64,000 nt of DNA from JANPCX01 sp050916095 (GTDB taxonomy: Bacteria; Pseudomonadota; Gammaproteobacteria; Burkholderiales; Burkholderiaceae_C). The notes under the pieces were generated by a model. It had not been told where the DNA came from and searched no databases. It saw only the letters and a program-made list of their open reading frames with translations. The translations under genes were made by a program, and so were the position numbers. The DNA is taken from NCBI GenBank assembly GCA_050916095.1, contig CP050901.1:744001-808000 (forward strand), read 5' to 3'. Numbering within the stretch: the first letter of the stretch is position 1; each line of letters begins with the position of its first letter. This document shows positions 44,543 through 53,701 of this stretch, in pieces.

Positions 44543-45495
44543 TGTTGATTCGACGACTACTCGGTGTGATGTCTCCCGGAGCAAGCCGTGGCCGACTGTC
44601 CATTCTCATTTTTCACCGCGTGCTGCCCGAGGTCGATCCGCTGTTCCCGCAAGAAATGCACGCACAGCGCTTCGACGCAGTGTGCGCCTGGTTAGCCAGT
44701 TGGTTCAATGTGCTCCCACTCGATGAGGCGGTGCGTCGTTTGAAAGACGGCAGCTTGCCCCAACGTGCATTGGCCATCACCTTCGACGACGGCTACGCAG
44801 ACAACCATGACGTCGCCATGCCGATTCTGAAGCGCCATGGTCTGTGCGCCACGTTCTTTATCGCGACCGGTTTTCTGGATGGCGGTCGCATGTGGAATGA
44901 CACCGTGATTGAGTCGGTGCGTCACACGCCGCTGCACACATTGCCCTTGCAGCAACTCGGTGTCCCGGGTTTGGATGAAGTGGCGGTGGGCAGCGTCGCC
45001 GCCAAACAAGACGCGATCACGCACATCATCCGAGCGATCAAGTACCTTGCGGTGCCACAGCGTTTGACGCTGACTCAAGAATTGGCCGTGTTGGCCCGAG
45101 CCACTCTCCCTACAGACTTGATGATGACAGGCAGCCAGGTGCGCGCCATGCGCCGTGCAGGCATGCAAATTGGAGCCCACACCGTGTCGCACCCGATCTT
45201 GGCCAAGCTGAGTGACGAAGAAGCGCAAGAAGAGATACGCAAAAGCAAACACCATCTGGAAGATTTGCTGGATGAACCCGTGACGCTCTTCGCCTATCCC
45301 AATGGCAAACCCGGTGAAGACTACTCGCCCAGTAGCGTTCAGATCGCAAAAGACTTAGGTTTTGAGGCGGCCGTATCCACCGCATGGGGTGCGTCCAACG
45401 CGCAAACCGATTTGTTCCAAATCCCGCGCTTCACGCCGTGGGACACGGGCCGCTGGCAGTTCGCGGCACGTATGGCGCACAACTTGATGCGCTGA
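44542..45495 (+). CDS. polysaccharide deacetylase (CE4)
   Basis: A 317-residue CE4 esterase. The catalytic/metal motif TFDDGYADNHD is at about residues 78-88, and GAHTVSHPILAKL holds the metal histidines (about 212-224); ALFAYPNGKPGEDY-like sequence follows (LFAYPNGKPG). No cleavable signal is evident. It is the last gene of the plus-strand operon and converges on the SGNH gene with only 11 nt between the two stops, with no clear terminator. It differs in family from the DUF3473 deacetylase at 28847. Confidence 0.92.
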   Translation: MLIRRLLGVMSPGASRGRLSILIFHRVLPEVDPLFPQEMHAQRFDAVCAWLASWFNVLPLDEAVRRLKDGSLPQRALAITFDDGYADNHDVAMPILKRHGLCATFFIATGFLDGGRMWNDTVIESVRHTPLHTLPLQQLGVPGLDEVAVGSVAAKQDAITHIIRAIKYLAVPQRLTLTQELAVLARATLPTDLMMTGSQVRAMRRAGMQIGAHTVSHPILAKLSDEEAQEEIRKSKHHLEDLLDEPVTLFAYPNGKPGEDYSPSSVQIAKDLGFEAAVSTAWGASNAQTDLFQIPRFTPWDTGRWQFAARMAHNLMR

Positions 45496-45506
45496 GAGCC
45501 CTCAAC

Positions 45507-46556
45507 TTATTCTTTTCGGGACAGCGCCTGCGCCGCCGCTGTCATCAACAACGCAATGCCTTTGCGGTTGAGGTGTTTGTCATAGGGCCCCACGTCCAAA
45601 CTCAAGTGCGACGTTTGAAAGTGTTGGTCGTAGATGGGGCCGGCGTCCACCACGGTGACACCTGCTTCTCGCGCCAAAGCCATGAACCGTAAGCGCTCCG
45701 GGTCGTCTGGGCGCGACTTGTTGGCGCGCTGATTGCTCGCGGTGTCGATGACGATCATCAACCGACCTGGCTCTGCGTTGTCGATGCGCTTGAAAAACTC
45801 TTTCGACACGGCATTGACGACGGAGAAATCGGTTTCCAGTTTTTTTGCAACTGGCTTGACGGCTGGTTTTCCCACATCGTGGCCTTGCGCCGGACGTGAT
45901 TGACTGACGGCCGTTGCCCACATTCTTTGTGGACTGAACTTGAGTTGGCTGTTGATGTATTGAGCCAAGGCTGAACGTCGTGCCCAACGTTTGATCGCTG
46001 ACGGGGCAGGTCTGGGTTCGCTGCGGGGTGCGAGCGTTTTGGCGTCCAGGCACTCGCTGTGTATGTTGCCGGAGCCGCACAGCGTTTGTTGGATGTCGCC
46101 GGGTTCCATCAAGATGACAACATCCTGAATCCCGAAGGTTTGCCTCGCCCAGCGCACACGTTCTGCGTAGTCAAGCAGGGCGGTTCCGGGGCTGCCCATG
46201 GCATACACGGGTTTGCCGCCCAGCAAACTCTCCAACTGCACAGCCGGGCGGTCTTTTGTATTCAACATGGACGATTCGCTGTAGCTGTCACCGATCAAGG
46301 CAATGGCGTTTGGGTTGTGCGTGAAGTTGTGTTCGCTCACGAAGCCTTGCTCGTTGCTGCGCAGGGTTTGTGCATCTCGCAAGTCCCATCCGGTGGAGAT
46401 GCGCCACTGGTGGTGCGGCGGGTAAGTGAGTAGTTTGTTGCCCAAGTGGTAGTCGGTTTGGGTCGAGGTGGATACGGGCAACAGGCGAAACACCACTTCT
46501 GCCACCAACAGCATGGTGACCACGCCCCCTGCAAACCAAAAAGACCGACGCCACAT
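45507..46556 (-). CDS. SGNH/AlgX-like hydrolase-fold protein (acetylation partner)
   Basis: A 349-residue protein with one N-terminal membrane anchor (residues 7-25) and a periplasmic SGNH-like domain. The nucleophile motif is GDSYSES at 89-95, and a D-x-H element (YDKHLN) is near the C-terminus (about 333-338). It lies 11 nt downstream of the MBOAT gene, as in AlgI-AlgJ/AlgX or PatA-PatB pairs, in which the MBOAT exports the acetyl group and the SGNH protein places it on the polysaccharide. It is the last gene of the minus-strand operon. Confidence 0.83.
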   Translation of the reverse strand: MWRRSFWFAGGVVTMLLVAEVVFRLLPVSTSTQTDYHLGNKLLTYPPHHQWRISTGWDLRDAQTLRSNEQGFVSEHNFTHNPNAIALIGDSYSESSMLNTKDRPAVQLESLLGGKPVYAMGSPGTALLDYAERVRWARQTFGIQDVVILMEPGDIQQTLCGSGNIHSECLDAKTLAPRSEPRPAPSAIKRWARRSALAQYINSQLKFSPQRMWATAVSQSRPAQGHDVGKPAVKPVAKKLETDFSVVNAVSKEFFKRIDNAEPGRLMIVIDTASNQRANKSRPDDPERLRFMALAREAGVTVVDAGPIYDQHFQTSHLSLDVGPYDKHLNRKGIALLMTAAAQALSRKE

Positions 46557-46567
46557 CTTTCAGCGAC

Positions 46568-48091
46568 CTAAAAGTTGAAGTAAATGAAAGCACTCACGCT
46601 GTCTCGCGCGGTGTTCACGACGATCAGAAAAGCGACTGTGCACAGCCCTGCACCGCAGAGCCAAGCCGTCCAAGTTGCACTCGATCTGGCTCGCCGCATC
46701 AGCCACTCGCCGATGGCGTTGCTGTTCGGGACCAGCACCGCCATCGCAGCAAGAACGGCGCAGCACACCCAACCGACAGTCAATTGCAGACCCGCGTTCC
46801 ACAACAGCGGCTGAACGCCTGTCTCCAGCGAGTCGGTGACCGCGCCCGCTTGACCCATCATGCCCTGGACCATGCGCAGGGCACCCCCCAAGGTTTCTGC
46901 GCGGAAGAAGACCCAAGCGACGACCACGCACAACATGGTCAAACCCCAGCCACCAATTTGAACGATGCGGCTGCCATCCCAGCGCGCCAAGAATACTTTT
47001 CCTAGCGCCGCTTCGATGGCCGCTCTGAAACTGTGGTTCAACATGAGGGCAGCACCATGCAGTCCACCCCACACCACAAAAGACCAACTGGCCCCGTGCC
47101 ACAAACCACCGAGCAGCATGGTGGTGCCGAGGTTCACATATCGACGCACCGCACCGCGGCGGTTGCCGCCCAGTGCGATGTAAAGGTAGTCGCGCAGAAA
47201 ATTGGAGAGCGAAATATGCCAGCGCCGCCAGAAGTCGCTGATGCTGGTGGCTTTGTAGGGCGAGTTGAAGTTGAAGGGCAGCTTGACATTGAACATCCAG
47301 GACAAACCGATGGCCATGTCAGAGTAGCCAGAAAAATCAAAGTAAAGCTGCAAGGTGTAGGCCACTGCCGCGAGCCAAGCTTCGGTTGTGGTGGGCAGTG
47401 CACCAAGGTCCACAGGCTTGAAGACGGCATCGGCGTAGGGGCTAATGCCATCGGCCAGCACCACCTTTTTGAACAAACCCATCGCAAAAATGGCCAGCCC
47501 TGCGGCCACATGGGCATGGTTCCAGCGGTAGATGGCGGGGTTAGCAAACTGCGGCATCATTTGCCCGTGGTGCAACACGGGGCCAGCAATCAGGTGTGGG
47601 AAGTAGGTGACAAATAGGCCGTAGTGCACCGGGTTGAATTCGCTGACCTTACGCTGGTAGGTGTCGGCCAAAAAAGCGATCTGGGTGAAGCTGTAAAACG
47701 AGATACCAATCGGCAGCACCACATGGGCCAACTGCCAGTCGCTGCCCATCACCGCATTCAGATTGTTCAAGAAGAAGTTGGCGTACTTGAAGTAAGCCAG
47801 CACCAGGATGTTCAGCGTGACGCCCAGCACCAACCACACTTTGGGTGACAACATCGTCGGCTGTGTTCCCCGGGCATGACCTTTGGCGATGTGCAGGCCC
47901 ACCACGAAATTCATCGCAATCGAGCCCAGCAACAAGAGCGTGAACTCGGGCATCCAAAAGCCGTAGAAGAACAAGGAAGCGAAAAACAACCAAGCGGCTG
48001 CTGCGCGTTGCGAGTAGCGCCCAAGCGCAAAGAATCCCGCCAAGGTCAATGGCAAGAACAGCAGAACAAAAGGGACGGTGGTGAACAGCAT
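46568..48091 (-). CDS. MBOAT O-acyltransferase (AlgI-like)
   Basis: A 507-residue polytopic inner-membrane protein. It starts MLFTTVPFVLLFLPLTL; FWRRWHISLSNFLRDYLYI at 287-305 and LGGLWHGASWSFVVWGGLHG at 327-346 are the MBOAT signatures, with His332 as the expected catalytic residue. It would pass acetyl groups across the membrane for O-acetylation of the exopolysaccharide with the SGNH-like neighbour. Confidence 0.94.
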   Translation of the reverse strand: MLFTTVPFVLLFLPLTLAGFFALGRYSQRAAAAWLFFASLFFYGFWMPEFTLLLLGSIAMNFVVGLHIAKGHARGTQPTMLSPKVWLVLGVTLNILVLAYFKYANFFLNNLNAVMGSDWQLAHVVLPIGISFYSFTQIAFLADTYQRKVSEFNPVHYGLFVTYFPHLIAGPVLHHGQMMPQFANPAIYRWNHAHVAAGLAIFAMGLFKKVVLADGISPYADAVFKPVDLGALPTTTEAWLAAVAYTLQLYFDFSGYSDMAIGLSWMFNVKLPFNFNSPYKATSISDFWRRWHISLSNFLRDYLYIALGGNRRGAVRRYVNLGTTMLLGGLWHGASWSFVVWGGLHGAALMLNHSFRAAIEAALGKVFLARWDGSRIVQIGGWGLTMLCVVVAWVFFRAETLGGALRMVQGMMGQAGAVTDSLETGVQPLLWNAGLQLTVGWVCCAVLAAMAVLVPNSNAIGEWLMRRARSSATWTAWLCGAGLCTVAFLIVVNTARDSVSAFIYFNF

Positions 48092-48138
48092 GGGCTAACG
48101 CAGGGCTGTTTTATTCACGGATAGGTTCCAAGCCCGGC

Positions 48139-49836
48139 CTACTTCATGGCGTAACCAGGTGCGGCGCGCTGCAACCACTGCTCCAGCATCATCAATATCC
48201 ACACCATCTCGCCATAGTAGCCGGGGTGCTCGTTCAGGCGTTCATTCAGCAGTGAGTGGATGAAGGCGGGGCGAACGATGTTGCGCTGGGCGAGGCTGGT
48301 CAATGAGGACTCGGCCAACTGGCGCAGTGCCGGTGTTCGGGTGAGCCACACGCCAAAGGGCAATCCGAAACCTTGTTTTTTCTTGGTGATGATCTCGTCC
48401 GGCAGAAAGCCGCGCAGCGCTTCTTTGAAGAACCAGCGCAGCTTCAAACCTTTGAGTTTGTAGTGCAGCGGCAGTCTCAAAGAAAAGTCGAGCAGTCGGT
48501 CGTCCAAAAATGGGAACCCCACGGCCACGTTGGCCAGCCGGGTGGTTTCACGCACTTTGGGCAAGTCGCTCTCTCCCAAGGTGTAGCGCCAATCAAAAGC
48601 CAAGGTGCGGTTCAGGTCGCTGGCGTTTTTCACCTCGGCCCAAACTTCGCGTTGATGCTGGGCTGGGCCCTGCACATTCACTTGCGACAAGAAGGCTGGT
48701 GTGAGGACGTCCTGCACACCCAGTCGCAGCAGCAGGTTGTACATCTGCAAGCGGTCGGGCATGGGTACTTTGGCTTGTTCGATGTAACTCGTGCCTTTTT
48801 TCAGCAGTGGCAGCTTGCCCACCGGTGTTTTCTCAAAGAGGGGCTCCATGACCAAAGAGCGCAGCGGCGAAGGAATGGCCTGGTACCAGCCAAATACCCG
48901 CTGCTTGGCATAACGGCTGTTGCCGCCAAAGAGCTCGTCGCCACCGTCACCGGCCAAGAGTTTGGTGACACCGTCGTCGTGGGCCATCTTGGCGCAGTAG
49001 TAGGCGGGCAGGGCGGAGGAGTTGCCAAAAGGTTGGTCGTAGTGCTGCGCCACCTGCGGGATGCTGCGCACCAAATCACCTGGCGTCACGTAGTACTCGT
49101 GGTGTTCGGTGTTGAACTGTTTGGCAGCGATGCGGGCAAAGGCCATCTCGTCATAGCCCTCGGCCTCAAACCCGATGGAGTAAGTCGCAGCGGGCTGACC
49201 GCCAGCGCGCCCGATCATGCCGGCGACGGTGGAACTGTCGGTGCCGCCGCTTAAAAAACAAGCCGCTTTGCTGCCGTCGAGTTGCGTGGCCACCGCTTGT
49301 TGGAGCAGCGACTGAAACTCGTTTTTGAGCTGCTCAAAGTTGCCACTGCGCGGCTCTTCAAATTTCGGTGTGGCGTAAGGCTGAACCGAGAGTTGCCCCG
49401 CCTCAAACCAGGCACAGTAGCCCGCAGGCAAGCGGTAAACGCCTTTGAAAATGGTACGGGGCGAGGGAATGCAGTGAAAGTAGAGGTAGTCAAAGATGGC
49501 TTGCGGGTCGATCTCTGCAGCGGTTGCGTCAAGCGCGGCCAGTGTGTCGGCGCGTTCAGCGAAACGCAGTTCAGTGCCGCTGGCTGTTTGAACGATGCGA
49601 TAGCAGAGTGTTTGCTGGGCAAACCGGTCGACGGCTAAAAAGGTGCGGCCCGCGGCGTCTTGCAAACCCACCGCGAAAGCGCCTTGCACCCCCTGGGCTG
49701 CGTTCTTGCCTTGGCGCTTCACGGCCTCTAACCAAGCGCTGGTCAAGCCTTCTTTCTGAACCAGCGCTGTCAAGCTGCTGTCGGAAAAAACAGGTGCACC
49801 CAGGGTGAGGGCTAGGGAGGGTGTGGAGGGCTTCAT
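48139..49836 (-). CDS. asparagine-synthase-like protein lacking the glutaminase cysteine
   Basis: A 565-residue protein from the ATG at 49836; a longer frame to 49965 would overlap the beta-helix gene and still lacks a MCG start. The ATP-PPase motif CFLSGGTDSSTVAG is at 193-206 and GDGGDELFGGNSRY is typical. The N-terminal part matches only the last half of a class II glutaminase domain (GAFAVGLQDAAGRTFLAVDR, about 52-71). The catalytic Cys2 and its loop are absent, so it cannot use glutamine in the normal way and may use ammonia, a partner glutaminase or an amine acceptor. It may partner with the complete amidotransferase at 36197. Confidence 0.85.
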   Translation of the reverse strand: MKPSTPSLALTLGAPVFSDSSLTALVQKEGLTSAWLEAVKRQGKNAAQGVQGAFAVGLQDAAGRTFLAVDRFAQQTLCYRIVQTASGTELRFAERADTLAALDATAAEIDPQAIFDYLYFHCIPSPRTIFKGVYRLPAGYCAWFEAGQLSVQPYATPKFEEPRSGNFEQLKNEFQSLLQQAVATQLDGSKAACFLSGGTDSSTVAGMIGRAGGQPAATYSIGFEAEGYDEMAFARIAAKQFNTEHHEYYVTPGDLVRSIPQVAQHYDQPFGNSSALPAYYCAKMAHDDGVTKLLAGDGGDELFGGNSRYAKQRVFGWYQAIPSPLRSLVMEPLFEKTPVGKLPLLKKGTSYIEQAKVPMPDRLQMYNLLLRLGVQDVLTPAFLSQVNVQGPAQHQREVWAEVKNASDLNRTLAFDWRYTLGESDLPKVRETTRLANVAVGFPFLDDRLLDFSLRLPLHYKLKGLKLRWFFKEALRGFLPDEIITKKKQGFGLPFGVWLTRTPALRQLAESSLTSLAQRNIVRPAFIHSLLNERLNEHPGYYGEMVWILMMLEQWLQRAAPGYAMK

Positions 49837-49871
49837 GTGATGGACATCAAAAAACAGCGAATCGGGGATTG

Positions 49872-51125
49872 TCACTGCATAAACGCGCCAAGGTTTTTGC
49901 TCGGTGCCAATGGCGCAGACACTTGCCGTGGGTGGCGGTACTCTTGCTTGGGCTGAATGGACCATTCGCCCGCGTCGTTTCCTTGAAGTTGGGGGCCCGC
50001 GCCTGGATCCACCGCACGTCCACGAAGGCGAGACTTGGGTTTGAGGCGAAAGTCCTCACGGGCGGCCAGCACAAAGTCATCCCAATCGGCTTTGACGTTG
50101 TTGAACACCCATCCCGCCTTGAACGGGGCAATGTCTTCTTTGCCACCGACCAGCAGGTTGTTGACCGCTTTGATGACTTGCGTGCCAGGCGCGGTACGTA
50201 GGTACACACCGCCCTTGGGCAGGTTGTCCACCAAGGTGTTGTTGACGATGTAAAGCTCGCTGCGCGGCCAGCGCAGGCCTTCCGCCCCGAAGGCGATGAG
50301 GTGGGGGTTTTGGGTCTGTGAGCCTTGAATAATCAGGTTGCCGACCACGGTGGCGACGCCGCCCTCGGGAAACTCCAACTCGTAGCTGGCGTTGCCGCCA
50401 AGCTCGTCGGTGAGGCGGTTGTAATGGATGTGGTTCACTGCGGCGCGGCTTTTCAGCAAATGGCCGACGCGGCCGTGGTGAAAATAGCTGCCGGTGACCG
50501 TGAGGCGGGCCATGCGGCCCACATAGAGCTGGTGGTTGTGGCCGTCGGGGCGGCTGTTGTGCGAGAACTCACTGTTCTCGACGTCCAGGGTGGACTGAGG
50601 TGTGGTGCCGGGGTCGTCGGCGGTGAGCACGCCCATTTGGTTGTGACTGAAGCTGCAGTCGCGGATGCGCAGTGAGCCCCGCTCGAAGCGAATGCCCGCA
50701 CCGTTGTGGTGGGTGGACGCCGCGCCTTCAAAGTCAAAACCTTCCACGGTCATGTTCTGCGCCCGCACGACCCAGGTGGCTTTGTTTTCTGCAGAGGCGC
50801 CACCGGCCACCAGTTGGGCGCGGCCGCCCACCGCGCGCAGCGTGAGGTTGTTCTGCGTCCAGACAGCGACGTCGCGGAAGTAACGTCCGGCGTCCACCTC
50901 AATCAGCATGCCGTCTTGGGCTTGGCGTGCCGCTTCACGCAGCGTGGTGATGGCCCGACCTGGCCCCACCTGCATCACCGCTTGTTTGGGCACTGCAGCG
51001 GGGTCGATGTTTTGGTCGTTGGCGGATACCGGTGCGGTCCAAGCGCTGGCCGAGAGCAGCATGGAGGCTATCCATATGGTCGTGCCTCGACACAGAGAGC
51101 TTATTCTGAAAGGCCAGCCGTTCAT
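49872..51125 (-). CDS. secreted right-handed parallel beta-helix protein
   Basis: A 417-residue protein with a signal peptide (hydrophobic stretch about 15-30, cleavage near WTAPVSA). Repeated short strands with conserved Asn/Gly and His positions (GFDFEGAASTHHNGAGIRFE, FSHNQMGVLTADD, FSHNSRPDGHNHQLYVG) indicate a right-handed beta-helix, as in polysaccharide lyases, epimerases and related surface proteins. Catalytic residues cannot be assigned. Its start overlaps the ligase stop (ATGA). It could cut or trim the polymer in the periplasm or at the cell surface. Confidence 0.78.
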   Translation of the reverse strand: MNGWPFRISSLCRGTTIWIASMLLSASAWTAPVSANDQNIDPAAVPKQAVMQVGPGRAITTLREAARQAQDGMLIEVDAGRYFRDVAVWTQNNLTLRAVGGRAQLVAGGASAENKATWVVRAQNMTVEGFDFEGAASTHHNGAGIRFERGSLRIRDCSFSHNQMGVLTADDPGTTPQSTLDVENSEFSHNSRPDGHNHQLYVGRMARLTVTGSYFHHGRVGHLLKSRAAVNHIHYNRLTDELGGNASYELEFPEGGVATVVGNLIIQGSQTQNPHLIAFGAEGLRWPRSELYIVNNTLVDNLPKGGVYLRTAPGTQVIKAVNNLLVGGKEDIAPFKAGWVFNNVKADWDDFVLAAREDFRLKPKSRLRGRAVDPGAGPQLQGNDAGEWSIQPKQEYRHPRQVSAPLAPSKNLGAFMQ

Positions 51126-53701
51126 CGCGACACTCCATGGTTAACGTGTGAGGGGCGTAGCACCAGCGCCACCAACACCAGCAGGTAATAAAGGGTGGCC
51201 AGGCGCGGCACATCCAGCAAGCTGTCGAAGAGTCCCACCACTGCAAAACCCAACAAGCTGCCCGCGATGGCGGGTGACAGGCTGTGTTGACGGCCACTGC
51301 CCAAGGTAACGCGCCACAAGGCACCGGCACTCAGAGCCAACCACAGCAAGAGACCGACCCAACCTTGGTCAAAAAATACATGCATGAACACGCTCTTGAT
51401 GTGCCAGGGCATGTGGTGGCGGTCACTGGTGAAAAACCACTGGGCCATGTCCAGTGAGAAGTCGCTGTTGCGCAGCAAGTTGGCACCGGTGCTGTCCAGC
51501 AGCTTCAGGTTGTCGACCTCGGCCACAGCACCGTTGGTGTAGACGCCGACAGAGAACATGATGAGTTTCGGTGCCCAACGAGGTCCTGTGCTTGGGTTGC
51601 GTTCGCCATCCAACACGGCGCTCAAACTCTGCCATGCGGGGCTGCCCGAGGCAGCGGGTTTGACCTCGACTTTTTGGATCAGACAGGCATTGTTGTACAG
51701 CAGGTGTTTTTCGCACACTTCGAAATGCAAGGTGACAGGCGTTTTGACACGCGCATCGAACTGAACTTGGGTGGTTCCAAGCGGTGCGGTGACACGCTGA
51801 GAAATACGGAACATCTCTCCCCATCCCAGTATGTGTTTGCCGCCACTCATCGCCAAATAGTGGTTGCCAGCCGGGTCTTGACGCAAGCGGTAGTCGCCGG
51901 TTTGGTCTTCAACCAGCCCGGAGTTGAAGTGGCTGGCGGGGTAACGGCCCTGTCCTTTGCCCAAGGCCCAGTCCCAAGGGCCATTCAAGGCGTTGATGCC
52001 GATTTGCCAGTGCAACAAGCGCCCACCGAAGTCTTTTCCGCCAGTGGAAAAACGCTCGCCCATGTAGGCACCACCCGCAAACACAGCCACCAGCGCGCCG
52101 CTGATGGCCATGGCGCCCAGGACGGCGAGTTGACCGCGCCATGAAGTGGTGGGTGGATCGCTCTGAATTTTCTTGCGACCCCGAAGCAGCACCCACACGA
52201 GCATCAGCACACACAGGCCGACGGCGACCGCAGCAGCGCGCTTGGCCGCCTCGTTGCCCCCCCAGTGCATGGCGACTGCGAGCATGGCAGCCCAGGTGGC
52301 AAGCAGGCCGATGGCCGCTGTGATGTTGCTGCGTGTCGTCGGCGGCTGACTTGGCCTGAAGTAGCCACTGGCCACGGCCATCGCGGTGCCGGTCGCAACC
52401 AAGGCATAAGCGATGTAGGCTCCTTTGGGAACAAACCAAGCCACGCCCCAGGCACAGGCAGACAGAAATGCACCACCGAAGCAAACGCTGGCCCAGTGGG
52501 CGGGACCCAGCAACAACAAACGTGGCAACAACAACATCAGCAGCCCCACGCTGCCCAGCAAGGCCAGCATGCCCCGGTAACCGCTGGTGGGGAACATCCA
52601 TGTGGACAGCGCCATGAAGAGCAGCACCCAACATGCGCTGCTGCGCCAGCTCAGGCGGCCACGGGGTGACTCCGTTTCAGACCTGTTGTCGTCCTTGCCA
52701 AGAGGGCCATCCTTCCCGCCTTCGCGGGAAGGATGATTGATTTGTCTTGTGTGCAGCCATGCGGTCAAGCCCAGACCCAAAGGCACAGCCAAGTAAACCC
52801 CGCGTGAGAAGGTGGTGAGACTCACGTAGGCCGCCAGCAGCATCACACCAGCCGCCAACATCCATTGACGACTGGACCGCGCCAGCATGAGCTCGCGCAG
52901 CACAAAAGGCACGGTCAAGGCCAAGAAACCGTCCAATGCCGCGCCACCCACATGCATTTCCCAGAACAGCGCCGTGGTCCGGTAGTCGGTAGAAAAGTTG
53001 AGCAAACCTGTGAAGGCCAAACGCTCCCACAGCGCGACCAAGCCGACAGTGGCCATGCCTAGAAGCAAGCCCAGGCCAAGCGCTTCGTTGGATGCCTCGG
53101 GAGACGTTCGCTGCGCCGCGCGCCACAAGGGCCACCACAACAAGGCCAAGAAAAATGGTTTGGCCAAACGCAGGCTGTTCATGGGCTCGTGGTAACCCTG
53201 AAACCAGCCAAAGGAGAAGCCACCGGCGTCATCAAAACCACGGAACATGGAGATGAGAACCGAGGTTGCGAAGAGCAGCACCGTCAATGCCACCAGCGCA
53301 TACGCACCCTGCGGGCTTCTTCGGTGGCGTCGCGACTGGTTGCGGTCAGCAACAACACCAGCCGCTGTCTGCCGCATCGAGTACATCCACCGGGCATAAG
53401 CCCCGGCCAGCAAAGCCAAGAGCAGCAGATCGAATTCCTCAAAAACAATCCAACCGGTCCAAGGGGCCAAACCAATCAAGGGCAGCAGCGCCGGCGGCAA
53501 CCACCAAACGCAGCGCGGCTGCCAGACGCCCAAACCGACCAGCACAGCCACACTGGCGGCAGCCCATGCAGGCGACAAAGGATGGTGGTAGGCCAAGATG
53601 CAGGACAGTGTCAAACACAGCAGGCCGGCCAGCGCAGCGAGGAATGCGCCTGCTGCACCACTATTTTTTGTTCTTTTCTCGGCGCGAGTTGCAGTGGTCA
53701 T
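51122..53701 (-). CDS. O-antigen ligase/polymerase-like protein with embedded domain, paralogue of 17048-19144
   Basis: An 859-residue inner-membrane protein, started at MTTATRAEKRTKNSG because that ATG overlaps the acyltransferase stop. It shares PWTGWIVFEEFDLL, VCEKHLLY (about 660-667), NLLRNSDF and the layout with the protein at 17048, but its central membrane region is longer. The embedded beta-rich domain (about 595-760) sits between membrane segments, so it probably faces the periplasm. One linker (NHPSREGGKD) is encoded by a perfect palindrome at 52708-52735. It may polymerise the glycan or transfer it to an acceptor. Confidence 0.8.
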   Translation of the reverse strand: MTTATRAEKRTKNSGAAGAFLAALAGLLCLTLSCILAYHHPLSPAWAAASVAVLVGLGVWQPRCVWWLPPALLPLIGLAPWTGWIVFEEFDLLLLALLAGAYARWMYSMRQTAAGVVADRNQSRRHRRSPQGAYALVALTVLLFATSVLISMFRGFDDAGGFSFGWFQGYHEPMNSLRLAKPFFLALLWWPLWRAAQRTSPEASNEALGLGLLLGMATVGLVALWERLAFTGLLNFSTDYRTTALFWEMHVGGAALDGFLALTVPFVLRELMLARSSRQWMLAAGVMLLAAYVSLTTFSRGVYLAVPLGLGLTAWLHTRQINHPSREGGKDGPLGKDDNRSETESPRGRLSWRSSACWVLLFMALSTWMFPTSGYRGMLALLGSVGLLMLLLPRLLLLGPAHWASVCFGGAFLSACAWGVAWFVPKGAYIAYALVATGTAMAVASGYFRPSQPPTTRSNITAAIGLLATWAAMLAVAMHWGGNEAAKRAAAVAVGLCVLMLVWVLLRGRKKIQSDPPTTSWRGQLAVLGAMAISGALVAVFAGGAYMGERFSTGGKDFGGRLLHWQIGINALNGPWDWALGKGQGRYPASHFNSGLVEDQTGDYRLRQDPAGNHYLAMSGGKHILGWGEMFRISQRVTAPLGTTQVQFDARVKTPVTLHFEVCEKHLLYNNACLIQKVEVKPAASGSPAWQSLSAVLDGERNPSTGPRWAPKLIMFSVGVYTNGAVAEVDNLKLLDSTGANLLRNSDFSLDMAQWFFTSDRHHMPWHIKSVFMHVFFDQGWVGLLLWLALSAGALWRVTLGSGRQHSLSPAIAGSLLGFAVVGLFDSLLDVPRLATLYYLLVLVALVLRPSHVNHGVSR
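52708..52735. repeat. palindromic repeat inside the ligase gene
   Basis: CATCCTTCCCGC (52708-52719), loop CTTC, then GCGGGAAGGATG (52724-52735) form a perfect 12-bp stem. It resembles the TTCCCGCGAAGGCGGGAA-type element that normally sits between genes. Here it is read in frame in a cytoplasmic or periplasmic loop. Confidence 0.8.
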
